Assembly: GCA_035637115.1 (NCBI GenBank)
Contig: DASPXV010000059.1
Coordinates: forward strand, 1 to 64,000
DNA length: 64,000 bases
Reading direction: 5' to 3'
Source of the DNA: JAICSD01 sp035637115
GTDB lineage: Bacteria; Acidobacteriota; Vicinamibacteria; Vicinamibacterales; 2-12-FULL-66-21
Under the pieces are notes generated by a model, which saw only the letters and a program-made list of their open reading frames with translations, did no database searches and was not told the origin of the DNA. Position 1 is the first letter of the stretch. Each line of letters begins with the position of its first letter. The position numbers were made by a program, and so were the translations under genes. Positions 15,737-24,851 of the stretch are shown piece by piece.

Positions 15737-16570
15737 TTACGCGGCGAATTCCACCGGCACGCGCTTCGGAATGATTCCCTTTTCGAAGGCTTCGGTCATC
15801 AGGCGCTCGACCGCCTTGCGTCCGCGCTCGCCGTAGCCGAGTGTCAGGTCGTTCACGTACATGCCGACGAACTTGTCGGTCTTTTCCTTGTCCAGCCCGC
15901 GGCCGAACTGCTGCGCGTACTCGACTGCGTCCTTCCGGTGTGACAGCGCGTACGCGATGCTGTCGTGCAGGAGTTTCGACACCTTTCGGATCATTTCGGG
16001 CCCGAGATCGCGCCGGATGATGTTGCCGCCAAGCGGCAGCGGCAATCCGCCGGTCTTCTCTGCCCACCATTCGCCGAGATCGACGACCTTTCGCAGGCCG
16101 TTGTCACTGTAGGTGAGCTGTCCTTCATGGATCAGCAGGCCGGCGTCTGCCTTGCCGGCAGCAACAAACTGCTCGATCTGATCGAACGGCACAACGACGT
16201 GCTGGAAGTCCTTCTCGTAGAGCTGCAGCGCCAGGTACGCGGTCGTCAGGGTGCCCGGGATCGCGATCTTGTGTCCCTTCACCTCGCGCACACCGCCTTC
16301 ACGGGCTACGACGATCGGGCCGTAATTGTCTCCCATGCTCGCGCCGTGCGGAAGCAGCGCGTACTTGTCCATCAAATGCGCATATGCGTGAAAGGAAACG
16401 GCAGTGACTTCGTACTTGCCTTCGAAGGCGGCGCGATTGAGCGTCTCGATGTCCGAGAGGACCTGGTCGACCTCGATGCCACCGGTATCGACTGCGCCGG
16501 AGGCAAGACCGTAAAACATGAACGCATCGTCCGAATCAGGACTATGCGCGACGGTGATCCTCTTCGCCAT
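15737..16570 (-). CDS. mqnD: 1,4-dihydroxy-6-naphthoate synthase
   Basis: Futalosine-pathway enzyme that makes dihydroxynaphthoate from cyclic dehypoxanthine futalosine. Family opening HSPDSDDAFMFYGLASG, then DIETLNRAAFEGKYEVTAVS, NYGPIVV, GTLTTAYLALQL and HEGQLTY; 277 residues is normal. Its start overlaps the end of otsB by 29 bases, so it is the last gene of a minus-strand unit iscS-otsA-otsB-mqnD. mqnE is at 8.6 kb; mqnA, mqnB and mqnC are not in the window. Confidence 0.93.
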   Translation of the reverse strand: MAKRITVAHSPDSDDAFMFYGLASGAVDTGGIEVDQVLSDIETLNRAAFEGKYEVTAVSFHAYAHLMDKYALLPHGASMGDNYGPIVVAREGGVREVKGHKIAIPGTLTTAYLALQLYEKDFQHVVVPFDQIEQFVAAGKADAGLLIHEGQLTYSDNGLRKVVDLGEWWAEKTGGLPLPLGGNIIRRDLGPEMIRKVSKLLHDSIAYALSHRKDAVEYAQQFGRGLDKEKTDKFVGMYVNDLTLGYGERGRKAVERLMTEAFEKGIIPKRVPVEFAA

Positions 16571-17339
16571 CCAACGAGTGTAACAGACGCTTCACGCCGT
16601 CCGGTCCATTCACGCTGTACTCGGCACCCGAGGCGCGCTCGCTGGCAGAGACCGTCACGCCTTCGGGTCCGACCGCGCGGAACGCGTCTTCGTCGGTGAC
16701 GTCGTCGCCAACGTACACGGTGAACGTCGGACCATGAAGGCGCTCGATGCGCTCGCGAATCCATTGCAGCGCGCTCCCCTTGTGCCACGCTGCTCCAGGC
16801 AGCAGTTCGACGACGCACGAACCCGGAAGGAGCCTGAGGCGCCCCGCGTCTACGTCATCGCGCGCGGCGTCCATGAACCGCGAGATCGCGACGACGCGCA
16901 CCGCCGGAGCGGCCTCGCGGTAATGCAGCGCGATCGAGAACAGCTTGTCCTCGATGAACACGCCGGGCAGTTCCGCGAGGTGCGGTCGCATCGTGGCTGC
17001 GATGGCCTGCATCGTGGAAGTCGCGGCGGCTGCGGCCGGATGCATGAACGATTCCGCGGGCGCCTGGATCTCCAGACCGTGAAACCCCGCGAGATAGACG
17101 TCGCCGGCAATCTTCAGTCGCCTCCGCAGATCGGGCAACCGGCGGCCGCTGATGATCCCGAGAGTCGCGTGCGGTGTCGATGCAAGCCTGCCGAGCAGGT
17201 GCGCCACGTCGCGTGCGAGATACACCGCGTCCGGGTCTGAATTGAACGGCGCGAGGGTCCCGTCGAAATCGAACAGCAGGAGCAGGTGCCGCCCACGGCG
17301 GCGTTGTGCGAGCTCCTGGACGACGACCTCGGCCTGCAT
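16542..17339 (-). CDS. otsB: Trehalose-6-phosphate phosphatase
   Basis: HAD-superfamily phosphatase releasing trehalose from trehalose-6-phosphate. Motif I FDFDGTLAPF near residue 24, motif II ISGR near residue 64, then GFHGLEIQ, and the late VYVGDDVTDEDAF with the metal-binding Asp pair. The ATG at 17339 gives 265 residues, the usual size; an upstream open extension overlaps otsA. It follows otsA by 10 nt. Confidence 0.95.
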   Translation of the reverse strand: MQAEVVVQELAQRRRGRHLLLLFDFDGTLAPFNSDPDAVYLARDVAHLLGRLASTPHATLGIISGRRLPDLRRRLKIAGDVYLAGFHGLEIQAPAESFMHPAAAAATSTMQAIAATMRPHLAELPGVFIEDKLFSIALHYREAAPAVRVVAISRFMDAARDDVDAGRLRLLPGSCVVELLPGAAWHKGSALQWIRERIERLHGPTFTVYVGDDVTDEDAFRAVGPEGVTVSASERASGAEYSVNGPDGVKRLLHSLDGEEDHRRA

Positions 17340-17349
17340 TACCGCATTG

Positions 17350-18792
17350 TCATGCAACCCGGCCGAACCACGGGCGTTTGCCCGGTAGTTTCTGGAGGTT
17401 TTCGAGTATCTCGGAAGCCCACGCGAAGATGTTCCGGCCCGCGACGACGCGGCGGAGGCGGCGCATGCGCTCGCGCCGCTCATCGGACGGCATTTCAATC
17501 GCCTGCTTCAGGGCCCGCGTGAAGCCCTGCGCATCGTACGGGTTGATGATGATCGCGTCCTTTAGCTCCTGCGCGGCGCCGGCGAGCTCGCTGAGCACCA
17601 GCACGCCCTGCTCGTCATGCCGCGCGGCGACGAATTCCTTCGCCACGAGGTTCATCCCGTCGTGGAGGGAGCTGACGATGCAGAAGTCCGCGAGCTGATA
17701 CAGAGCGATCAGGCGCCGGAGCTTCAGTGCGTTCTTCCGATAACGGATCGGTCCGTCGGCCGGTCCGCTCCCATGCCGGGTGTTGATGTCCGCAACCCTC
17801 GCGTCGATCTCGACCTCCAGTTCCGCGTAGCTTTGCAGCCTCGATCTCGACGGCACACCAACCTGCACGAACAGCAGGCGCGAGGCGAGCTCCGGTGTTT
17901 CGGTCAGGAGCCGATCGATCGCTTCCAGACGCTCGGGAATGCCTTTCGTGTAGTCCAGCCGATCGACGCCGATACCGACGATTGGCGCAACCAGGTGAAG
18001 CTCACGGCGGAGACGATCGCGCTCGACGAGCAGGCGCGGGTCGCGCGAGGTATTGCTGATGCGGTCGAAGTCGACGCCGATCGGCACCGAGATTACGTGC
18101 GCTTCACGCCCGGCGAAGTTCACGAGGCTGTCTTTCGCTTCGATGCCGAGCTCTTCGCGCACGGCGGCGAGAAAGTTGCGCCGATCCCTTTCGACCTGGA
18201 AGGCGATGAGGTTGTTGGCGAGGAGGCCCTCCACGATCTCGCGGCGCCATGGGCACATGCGGAGGCGATCCGGGTCGGGCCAGGGGATGTGCCAGAAGAT
18301 CGCTGTGCGCGCCGACGGCTTCAACTTTCGCAACTCGCCGGCCACGAGCGAGAGGTGATAGTCCTGGATGAAGACCGGCGTGTTGGTGTCCGCCAGTTCG
18401 GCGGCCACGGCTTCTGCGAAGCGGCGATTCACCTGCTGGTAGGCGTCCCAATCCTCCGCACGGAAGATTGGCTTCACGTGCACCATGTGGCACAACGGCC
18501 AGAGACCTTCGTTCGAGAAGCCGCCGTAGTAGCGCGCTTCTTCCTCCTCGGTGAGCCAGATCCTGTGAAGGTTGTAGGCCGGGGAATCCGGCGGAACGCG
18601 GACGCAATCGGATTCGTCGGAGACGGTGCGATCTGCATCACCCGCACCGTGCGCGATCCACGTGCCGCCACGCTCGCGCATCAACGCGTCGAGCGCCACC
18701 GCCACCCCGCCGGTGGTCGGCACGGCCTCTATCGATCCGTCCCCGGCTGCCTGATGGAGGTAGGGCTCGCGATTGGAAACGACTATGAGCAC
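17350..18792 (-). CDS. otsA: Alpha,alpha-trehalose-phosphate synthase
   Basis: GT20 glycosyltransferase making trehalose-6-phosphate from UDP-glucose and glucose-6-phosphate. Visible marks: VVSNREPY at the N-terminus, GGFSNEGLWPLCH, VFIQDYHL, FWHIPWP, GVDRLDYTKGIPERL, and the donor-site SLHDGMNLVAKEF. 480 residues, normal length. The gene begins 2 nt after the iscS stop, and otsB follows. The pair probably supports osmotic and desiccation tolerance. Confidence 0.97.
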   Translation of the reverse strand: MLIVVSNREPYLHQAAGDGSIEAVPTTGGVAVALDALMRERGGTWIAHGAGDADRTVSDESDCVRVPPDSPAYNLHRIWLTEEEEARYYGGFSNEGLWPLCHMVHVKPIFRAEDWDAYQQVNRRFAEAVAAELADTNTPVFIQDYHLSLVAGELRKLKPSARTAIFWHIPWPDPDRLRMCPWRREIVEGLLANNLIAFQVERDRRNFLAAVREELGIEAKDSLVNFAGREAHVISVPIGVDFDRISNTSRDPRLLVERDRLRRELHLVAPIVGIGVDRLDYTKGIPERLEAIDRLLTETPELASRLLFVQVGVPSRSRLQSYAELEVEIDARVADINTRHGSGPADGPIRYRKNALKLRRLIALYQLADFCIVSSLHDGMNLVAKEFVAARHDEQGVLVLSELAGAAQELKDAIIINPYDAQGFTRALKQAIEMPSDERRERMRRLRRVVAGRNIFAWASEILENLQKLPGKRPWFGRVA

Positions 18793-18794
18793 GC

Positions 18795-19964
18795 TCAGCG
18801 AGAGAGCAAGGTCGTTGCCAGCAGGGCCGTGACGACGGTCGCTACCCTGTCGATTGCGAAATCGATATCGGCTTCCGTGGTCGAACGGCCGAGTCCGAAC
18901 CGCACGGACGCGCCGGCCCCCTGCGATGTCGCGCCGATCGCCTGGAGAACGTGGGAAGGGGCCTGGCTACCCGAGCTGCACGCGGAGCCGGTGGAAACCG
19001 CGAGGTCGCCGAGCGCCATCAGCAGGGCCTCTCCCTCGATGCCGTCGAAACTGACATGCAGGTTGTGCGGAAGGCGCTGGTCCGGCGAGCCGTTGACGCG
19101 AACGGCGGACACGCGAGCGCACAGGCCCTCCAGCAGGCGGTCGCGCAACGCCCGAAGTCGCGCCGCCTCCCCGGTCATTTCTACACGACAAATCTCCGCT
19201 GCCCGTCCGAGCCCGACGATCCCGGGCACGTTCAGCGTGCCGGATCGCAGGCCGTTCTCCTGGCCGCCGCCGAGGAGTTGCGGGGGCAGCACGAGACGCG
19301 GTTTCATCTTCCGGATGTACAGGGCGCCGCACCCCTTGGGTCCGTAGAACTTGTGCCCCGTCAGCGACAGCAGGTTGATGTTCATCGCGCGCACGTCGAG
19401 CGGGATCTTTCCGGCTGCCTGCGCCGCGTCGGTGTGCAGCAGCGCGCCGTGCTCGCGTATGATTGCCCCAATCGCGGCCATCGGCTGGAGCGTGCCGATT
19501 TCATTATTCGCCGCCATCACGCTCACCAGGACCGTGTCGGGCCGCAGCGCGCGACGAAGTTCGTCCAGGTCGATCAGTCCGGATGCGCTGACGCCGAGAA
19601 CGGTCACGTCGCATCCCTCGTGACCGAGGGCGCTGCAGACGTCGAGCACGGACTTGTGCTCGGTCGCGACGGTGACGACGTGCCGTCCGCGATCGCGTCT
19701 CGCCGCCATCGCGCCGCGGATCGCAAGATTGTTCGATTCGGTTGCGCCGCTGGTAAAGACGATCTCCGACGCGGACGCGCCGATCAGCGCGGCTACCTGC
19801 GCGCGCGCCTGCTCGACGGCGTCCCGCGCATCCCATCCCCACGCGTGCTGCTTGCTGTGCGGATTGCCGAAGCGCTCCGTGAAAAACGGCAGCATTTCGG
19901 CGAGCACCCGCGGGTCCACGGGCGTCGTCGCGTGATAGTCCAAGTACAGAGGCTTGCTTGTCAT
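18795..19964 (-). CDS. iscS: Cysteine desulfurase, IscS/NifS type
   Basis: PLP enzyme mobilising sulfur from cysteine; a second desulfurase besides sufS. YLDYHATTPVD at the N-terminus, FTSGATESNNLA, HTDAAQAAGK, the PLP-Lys context LTGHKFYGPKG near residue 203, and the catalytic Cys loop STGSACSSGS near residue 325. Class I (IscS-like) by its long active-site loop. It follows the Rrf2 regulator by 44 bases. Besides Fe-S or tRNA thiolation, such enzymes can supply selenium to SelD, of interest given the two selenoprotein candidates here, but this is only inference. Confidence 0.95.
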   Translation of the reverse strand: MTSKPLYLDYHATTPVDPRVLAEMLPFFTERFGNPHSKQHAWGWDARDAVEQARAQVAALIGASASEIVFTSGATESNNLAIRGAMAARRDRGRHVVTVATEHKSVLDVCSALGHEGCDVTVLGVSASGLIDLDELRRALRPDTVLVSVMAANNEIGTLQPMAAIGAIIREHGALLHTDAAQAAGKIPLDVRAMNINLLSLTGHKFYGPKGCGALYIRKMKPRLVLPPQLLGGGQENGLRSGTLNVPGIVGLGRAAEICRVEMTGEAARLRALRDRLLEGLCARVSAVRVNGSPDQRLPHNLHVSFDGIEGEALLMALGDLAVSTGSACSSGSQAPSHVLQAIGATSQGAGASVRFGLGRSTTEADIDFAIDRVATVVTALLATTLLSR

Positions 19965-20008
19965 TCGCAGGAGTTCAGGAGTTCAGGAGCTTGCCTCCTG
20001 CACGAAGA

Positions 20009-20470
20009 CTACCGCAATCCGCGGGTGAGGGTGACGGGCACGACCGACGGGTCGGCCAGCGGTGCGTCGCTGGAAATCTCCGCGAGCGAGCACGCCGCGA
20101 GCGCGGCGAGGATTCGATCCTTGATGCGCCACAGCGGGTCCCGGACGTTGCACTTCGTGAACTGCTCGCACTGTTCGTCTTCGGTGGAGCAGGCCGTCAC
20201 TGTCAGCGGCCCGTCGATCGCCTGGATGATGTCAGCGACAGAGATCGACGGTGTTGCCTTCGACAGGGTGTAGCCGCCGCGCGTGCCCTGGTGGGACGTG
20301 AGCAGGCCGCTGCGCGCGAGGCGCTGCAGGACCTTCGCCATCAGCTCGACGGGAATGTCGTACTGCTCGGCGATTTCGCGCGCGCTCGTGGACGCGGACG
20401 AGTCCGGCTTGCGCGCCAGGTGCTTCATCGCCATCAGGGCGTAATCCGCTTTTTTCGACAATCGCAGCAT
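20009..20470 (-). CDS. Rrf2-family Fe-S sensing regulator (IscR/SufR-like)
   Basis: Winged-helix regulator of 153 residues starting MLRLSKKADYALMAMKHLA, with EIAEQYDIPVELMAKVLQRLARSGLL and GTRGGYTLSK. Three Cys in CSTEDEQCEQFTKC near residues 93-106 are placed as in cluster-binding Rrf2 proteins. It lies between the suf operon (upstream on the minus strand) and iscS, so it probably senses Fe-S supply and controls one or both. It is not at the head of the suf operon as is usual; a block of GC-rich hairpins separates it from sufT. Confidence 0.9.
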   Translation of the reverse strand: MLRLSKKADYALMAMKHLARKPDSSASTSAREIAEQYDIPVELMAKVLQRLARSGLLTSHQGTRGGYTLSKATPSISVADIIQAIDGPLTVTACSTEDEQCEQFTKCNVRDPLWRIKDRILAALAACSLAEISSDAPLADPSVVPVTLTRGLR

Positions 20471-20478
20471 TTCTCAAC

Positions 20479-20566
20479 CCGGGGCTCTGCCCCGGACCCC
20501 GGTTCGGTCGCTTGCGGGGCCCCATGCCCCGCGCCACTCTCTAGCGAGGCGCGCGGTGCGCGCCTC
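20479..20566. repeat. Cluster of GC-rich hairpins between sufT and the Rrf2 gene
   Basis: Two well-defined perfect hairpins: CCGGGGC-TCT-GCCCCGG at 20479-20495 and GAGGCGCGC-GGT-GCGCGCCTC at 20546-20566, with a third 7-bp pair GCGGGGC/GCCCCGC between them. No T-run follows on either strand, so they are not classical intrinsic terminators, but they could attenuate read-through from the suf operon. Confidence 0.75.
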
Positions 20567-20571
20567 TCTGC

Positions 20572-20967
20572 TCACCACATGCCGAGCTGCAGCTTTGCTG
20601 CATCCGACATCCGGTCCTTCGTCCAGCCCGGTTCCCATACGACATCGACCTTCGCGTCGGTCACGCCATCGACGCTCTTCGCCGCCTCGCCCACCTGGCC
20701 GGGCAGCACCTGCGCGGCCGGACACGCGGGCGCGGTCAGCGTCATGCGAATGGCTGCGACGCCCTCGCCCGTGACGAAGACGTCGTAGATCAACCCGAGC
20801 TCCACGATATCCACCGGGATCTCGGGGTCATACACCTTCTTGAGCGCCGCGGTGATCGCCGGGCGCAGCGCGTCCGTCTTCGCGGGATCGGCAACAAGAC
20901 CCTCGGTCTCATGACCGGCATCCGGCGTCGGGGGCATGTCCTGCGGCTGCATCGGCAAATTCTTCAT
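20572..20967 (-). CDS. sufT: SufT, Fe-S assembly MIP18/DUF59 protein
   Basis: Helps mature Fe-S proteins, especially lipoate and aconitase-type targets in other bacteria. The DUF59 core DPEIPVDIVELGLIYDV is near residue 50, and the conserved Cys is in APACPAAQ near residue 90, ending with WEPGWTKDRMSD. The ATG at 20967 gives 131 residues; the first 30 are a low-complexity Met/Pro extension. It follows sufU by 17 nt. Confidence 0.92.
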   Translation of the reverse strand: MKNLPMQPQDMPPTPDAGHETEGLVADPAKTDALRPAITAALKKVYDPEIPVDIVELGLIYDVFVTGEGVAAIRMTLTAPACPAAQVLPGQVGEAAKSVDGVTDAKVDVVWEPGWTKDRMSDAAKLQLGMW

Positions 20968-20984
20968 TGCACGGCTTACTGGTT

Positions 20985-21428
20985 CTACTCCGTCGACGTA
21001 CGCCGTTCCTTGTTCATCGCGGCCTTCAGCGTATGCCACGCGAGGCTGGCGCACTTGACGCGTACCGGGAACTCGCGCACGCCGGCCAGCGACGACAGCT
21101 TCCCCATATCTTCGACGCGCTGATCCGGCGGCGTCGTCACCATCCGGTGGAAACGCTCGAACAGCGCGTTGGCTTCCGCGACTGTGCGCCCCTTCAGCGC
21201 ATCCGTCATCATCGACGCGGAGGCTTTTGAGATCGCACAGCCTGCGCCTTCGAACGAAACGTCTTCGATCGTGTCCCCGGTCACCTTCAGATACAAGGTC
21301 AGCCGATCGCCGCAGAGCGGGTTGTAACCCTCGGCGATGTGGCTGGCGTCGGCGAGCGTGTGAAAGTTCCTCGGCCGCCGATTGTGGTCGAGGATGACCT
21401 CCTGGTACAGGTCGCTGAGGTCGGACAT
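20985..21428 (-). CDS. sufU: SufU, sulfur transfer / Fe-S scaffold protein
   Basis: Zinc-binding partner of SufS that accepts persulfide sulfur. LYQEVILDHNRRPRNF near the N-terminus and Cys ligands in NPLCGD, GAGCAIS and VKCASLAWH. 147 residues. The suf operon here uses SufU rather than SufE. Its ATG overlaps the stop of sufS by one base. Confidence 0.95.
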   Translation of the reverse strand: MSDLSDLYQEVILDHNRRPRNFHTLADASHIAEGYNPLCGDRLTLYLKVTGDTIEDVSFEGAGCAISKASASMMTDALKGRTVAEANALFERFHRMVTTPPDQRVEDMGKLSSLAGVREFPVRVKCASLAWHTLKAAMNKERRTSTE

Positions 21429-22681
21429 CAGGCGAACACTTCTCGGACCCGCCGTAGCGCGCGACCGAGCACGTCGATTTCGTCGCGCGTGTTGTACATT
21501 GCCAGCGACGCCCGCGCCGTGGCCGGAATAGAGAACCGTTCCATCACCGGCTGTGCGCAGTGATGCCCGGTCCGGATCGCCACGCCTTCGCCATCGACGA
21601 TCGTGCCGATGTCGTGCGGATGCACGCCGTCCATGACGAACGACAGGATGCTCGCCTTTTCGCGCGCCGTTCCGATCAGCCGGACGCCGTCAATGCCCTG
21701 CACCACGCTGGTGCCATAAGCCAGGAGATCCTGCTCGTGCGCGCCGATCGCGTCGAAGCCGACGGACTCGATGTAATCGAGCGCCGCATGAAGCGCGATC
21801 GCCCCCTCGATGTGCGGAGTGCCCGCTTCGAACTTATATGGCAGAACGTTCCACGTGCTGCGCTCGAACGACACCGAACTGATCATGTCGCCGCCGCCGA
21901 GGAATGGCGGCATCGCCTCGAGATGACGTTCCTTGCCGTAAAGCAGGCCGATGCCGGTAGGGCCGTACAGCTTGTGTCCCGTAGCGACCAGGAAGTCGCA
22001 CTGAAGCGACTGCACGTCGATCGGCATGTGGTACGCCGCCTGCGATGCGTCGATCAGTACCGGCACGCCCCGCGCGTGCGCCAGCCGCACGATCTCACGA
22101 ACCGGCGTGATCGTGCCCAGCGCGTTCGACATGTGCGTGATCGCCGCGATTCGCGTTCGCGGCGTCAGCAGCGACTCGAACGCCTCGAGCACCAACTCGC
22201 CGCTGTCGTCGATCGGGGCGACCTTGAGTATCGCCCCTGTCGCCTCGCACGCGAGCTGCCAGGGAACGATGTTCGAGTGGTGCTCCATGGCGGAGATCAA
22301 TACTTCGTCCCCAGGCTTGAGGCGCGGACGCGCAAAGCTGTGCGCGACGAGGTTGATTCCCTCCGTCGCGTTCCGCGTGAAGACGATTTCGTGCGTCGAA
22401 GCCGCATTCAAGAAGCGTCGGATACGTTCCCGCGACGCTTCGTACGCCTCGGTCGCCCGCTCGCTGAGCTCGTGCACGCCGCGGTGCACGTTCGCGTTGA
22501 TGTTCGTGTAGTACGACGCGATCGCATCCAGCACGACCTGCGGCTTCTGTGTCGTCGCCGCGTTGTCGAGATAGACGAGCGCCTTGCCGCGGCTGGTCCG
22601 CTGAAGGATCGGAAAGTCCGCACGGACGCGCTGCACATCAAGGATCGGGGCGGCAGCGGGTCGCGGACCTGAGACGATCAT
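21428..22681 (-). CDS. sufS: SufS cysteine desulfurase / selenocysteine lyase family
   Basis: Class II PLP desulfurase of the SUF system. YLDNAATTQKPQVVLDAI, FTRNATEGINLVAHS, DASQAAYHMPIDV, the PLP-Lys context ATGHKLYGPTGIG, and the catalytic Cys in RTGHHCAQPVMERF. The ATG at 22681 overlaps the sufD stop (ATGA), which gives 417 residues, normal; the upstream open extension lies inside sufD. Relatives can also release selenium from selenocysteine. Confidence 0.96.
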   Translation of the reverse strand: MIVSGPRPAAAPILDVQRVRADFPILQRTSRGKALVYLDNAATTQKPQVVLDAIASYYTNINANVHRGVHELSERATEAYEASRERIRRFLNAASTHEIVFTRNATEGINLVAHSFARPRLKPGDEVLISAMEHHSNIVPWQLACEATGAILKVAPIDDSGELVLEAFESLLTPRTRIAAITHMSNALGTITPVREIVRLAHARGVPVLIDASQAAYHMPIDVQSLQCDFLVATGHKLYGPTGIGLLYGKERHLEAMPPFLGGGDMISSVSFERSTWNVLPYKFEAGTPHIEGAIALHAALDYIESVGFDAIGAHEQDLLAYGTSVVQGIDGVRLIGTAREKASILSFVMDGVHPHDIGTIVDGEGVAIRTGHHCAQPVMERFSIPATARASLAMYNTRDEIDVLGRALRRVREVFA

Positions 22682-23999
22682 TTCTTCCCGTCGACTTCCG
22701 CGAGATCCTTCGCGAGCTGCTCGAACAGCTCCGCCTCGAGGGCGGCGCGCAGCGGCTGCACCTGGACGCGATCGAGAACCTGGCCGGCAAACGCGTGAAT
22801 GAGCATGTCGCGCGCCTCGGCGTACGTCAGGCCGCGGGCGCGCAGGTAGAAGATCGCATCGTCGTCGAGCTGTCCGATCGCCGCCCCGTGCGTGCACTTC
22901 ACGTCGTCCGCGAAGATCTCGAGCTGCGGCTTGGTATTGATCGTCGCGCCGTCCGTCAGCAGCAGCGCGCGGTTCGTCTGTTTCGCGTCCGTCTTCTGCG
23001 CGTCCTGGCGGACGATGATCTTGCCGTTAAAAATCGCGCGCGATGTGCCGCCGAGGATCCCCTTGTAGACCTCGTGGCTGCCGCAGTGGGGCTTCGCGTG
23101 ATCGATGATCGTGTGGTTGTCGATCAGGCGGTCGCGGTCCGACAGGTAGAGACCGTTGAGCGTGCAGTCGCCCCCTTCCCCGTCCAGGATCGCAACGGCG
23201 TCATTGCGCACGAACTTCCCGCCAAGCGCGAACGAGTGCGACGAGAACCGCGAGCTGCGCGACGTGTGCGCGTGAAGGCTCGCGACGTGGAACGCGTCGA
23301 GCGATTCCCGCTGCACCTTGTAGTGATCGATCCCGGCATTATCGCCGACGAAGATTTCCGACACCGCGTTCGTGAAATACATCTCGCCGGAAGTGCCGAC
23401 GTAGCTCTCGATGATTTTTGCCTCAGCGTTCGCCCCGGCGACGATGAGCGTGCGCGGGTGCGCCATGACCGTCGAACCGTCGGCGCCCGACACGAAAATC
23501 ACGTGGATCGGCGTGTCGACCACCGCGCCTTCGGCCAGGTGAATGAACGCGCCGTCCTGCACGAACGCGGTGTTCAGCGCGGCAAAGCTGCGGCTGGTGA
23601 AGTCCGCGAGCTGGCCGAAGTAGCGCTGTACGACGTCCGCGTGATCCCTGAGCGCGACCGCGAGCGAACCGGCGTGCACGCCGGACGGCAACCCCTTCAT
23701 CCGCGACAGAGTCGTGTCGAACCGCCCGTTGACGATCACGAGCCGAACGGGCGCGTCGGTGTATGGAAAACCGTTCAGTCGCTCGGCCGCTCCCGAGATG
23801 GCCCCGGCGGGCACGAAATCGATCGTGCCCAGAGCGCTCGCATTGGTGAAGCGCCACTCCTCGTCACGGACCGTCGGGATGCCGAGCGACGCGAACTTCG
23901 CCGCGCCGCGCGATCGAAGATCGTCGAGCCACCGCGGGCCCCCCTGTGGCCGGCGATCGAGCGCGCTGGAGAACGCTGTGGGCTTTTCTGCTACGTGAC

Positions 24000-24003
<4 letters not shown>
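22678..24003 (-). CDS. sufD: SufD, Fe-S cluster scaffold subunit
   Basis: Partner of SufB and SufC in the SufBC2D scaffold. 441 residues. The C-terminal beta-helix signature is clear: TNRALLLTDGATINTKPQLEIFADDVKC in part, then THGAAIGQLDDDAIFYLRARGL. N-terminal region contains DEEWRFTN. It overlaps sufC by 4 nt and sufS by 4 nt, typical of one translationally coupled operon. Confidence 0.94.
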
Positions 24004-24749
<746 letters not shown>

Positions 24750-24758
24750 CAACAAACT

Positions 24759-24847
24759 CCCAATTCCCAATTCCCAATTCCCAATTCCCAATTCCCAAGT
24801 CCACAACTTGGTAGTTGGGAGTTGGTAGTTGGGAGTTGGTCGTTGGG
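24759..24847. repeat. Short tandem repeats between sufB and sufC
   Basis: Five CCCAATT heptamers (24759-24793) followed by two copies of a 14-bp unit AGTTGGGAGTTGGT (from about 24812). The two tracts are imperfect reverse complements of each other, so the sufB-sufC transcript can fold them into a long, sliding hairpin. Confidence 0.85.
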
Positions 24848-24851
24848 TGTT

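Noticed and set aside
17617..19347. Plus-strand 576-residue ORF over otsA and iscS
   Set aside because: Arg/Val-rich, no recognizable domain; the opposite strand encodes complete known enzymes.
20546..20566. Rho-independent terminator after sufT
   Set aside because: Perfect 9-bp stem but no T-run on either strand; described as hairpin repeat only.
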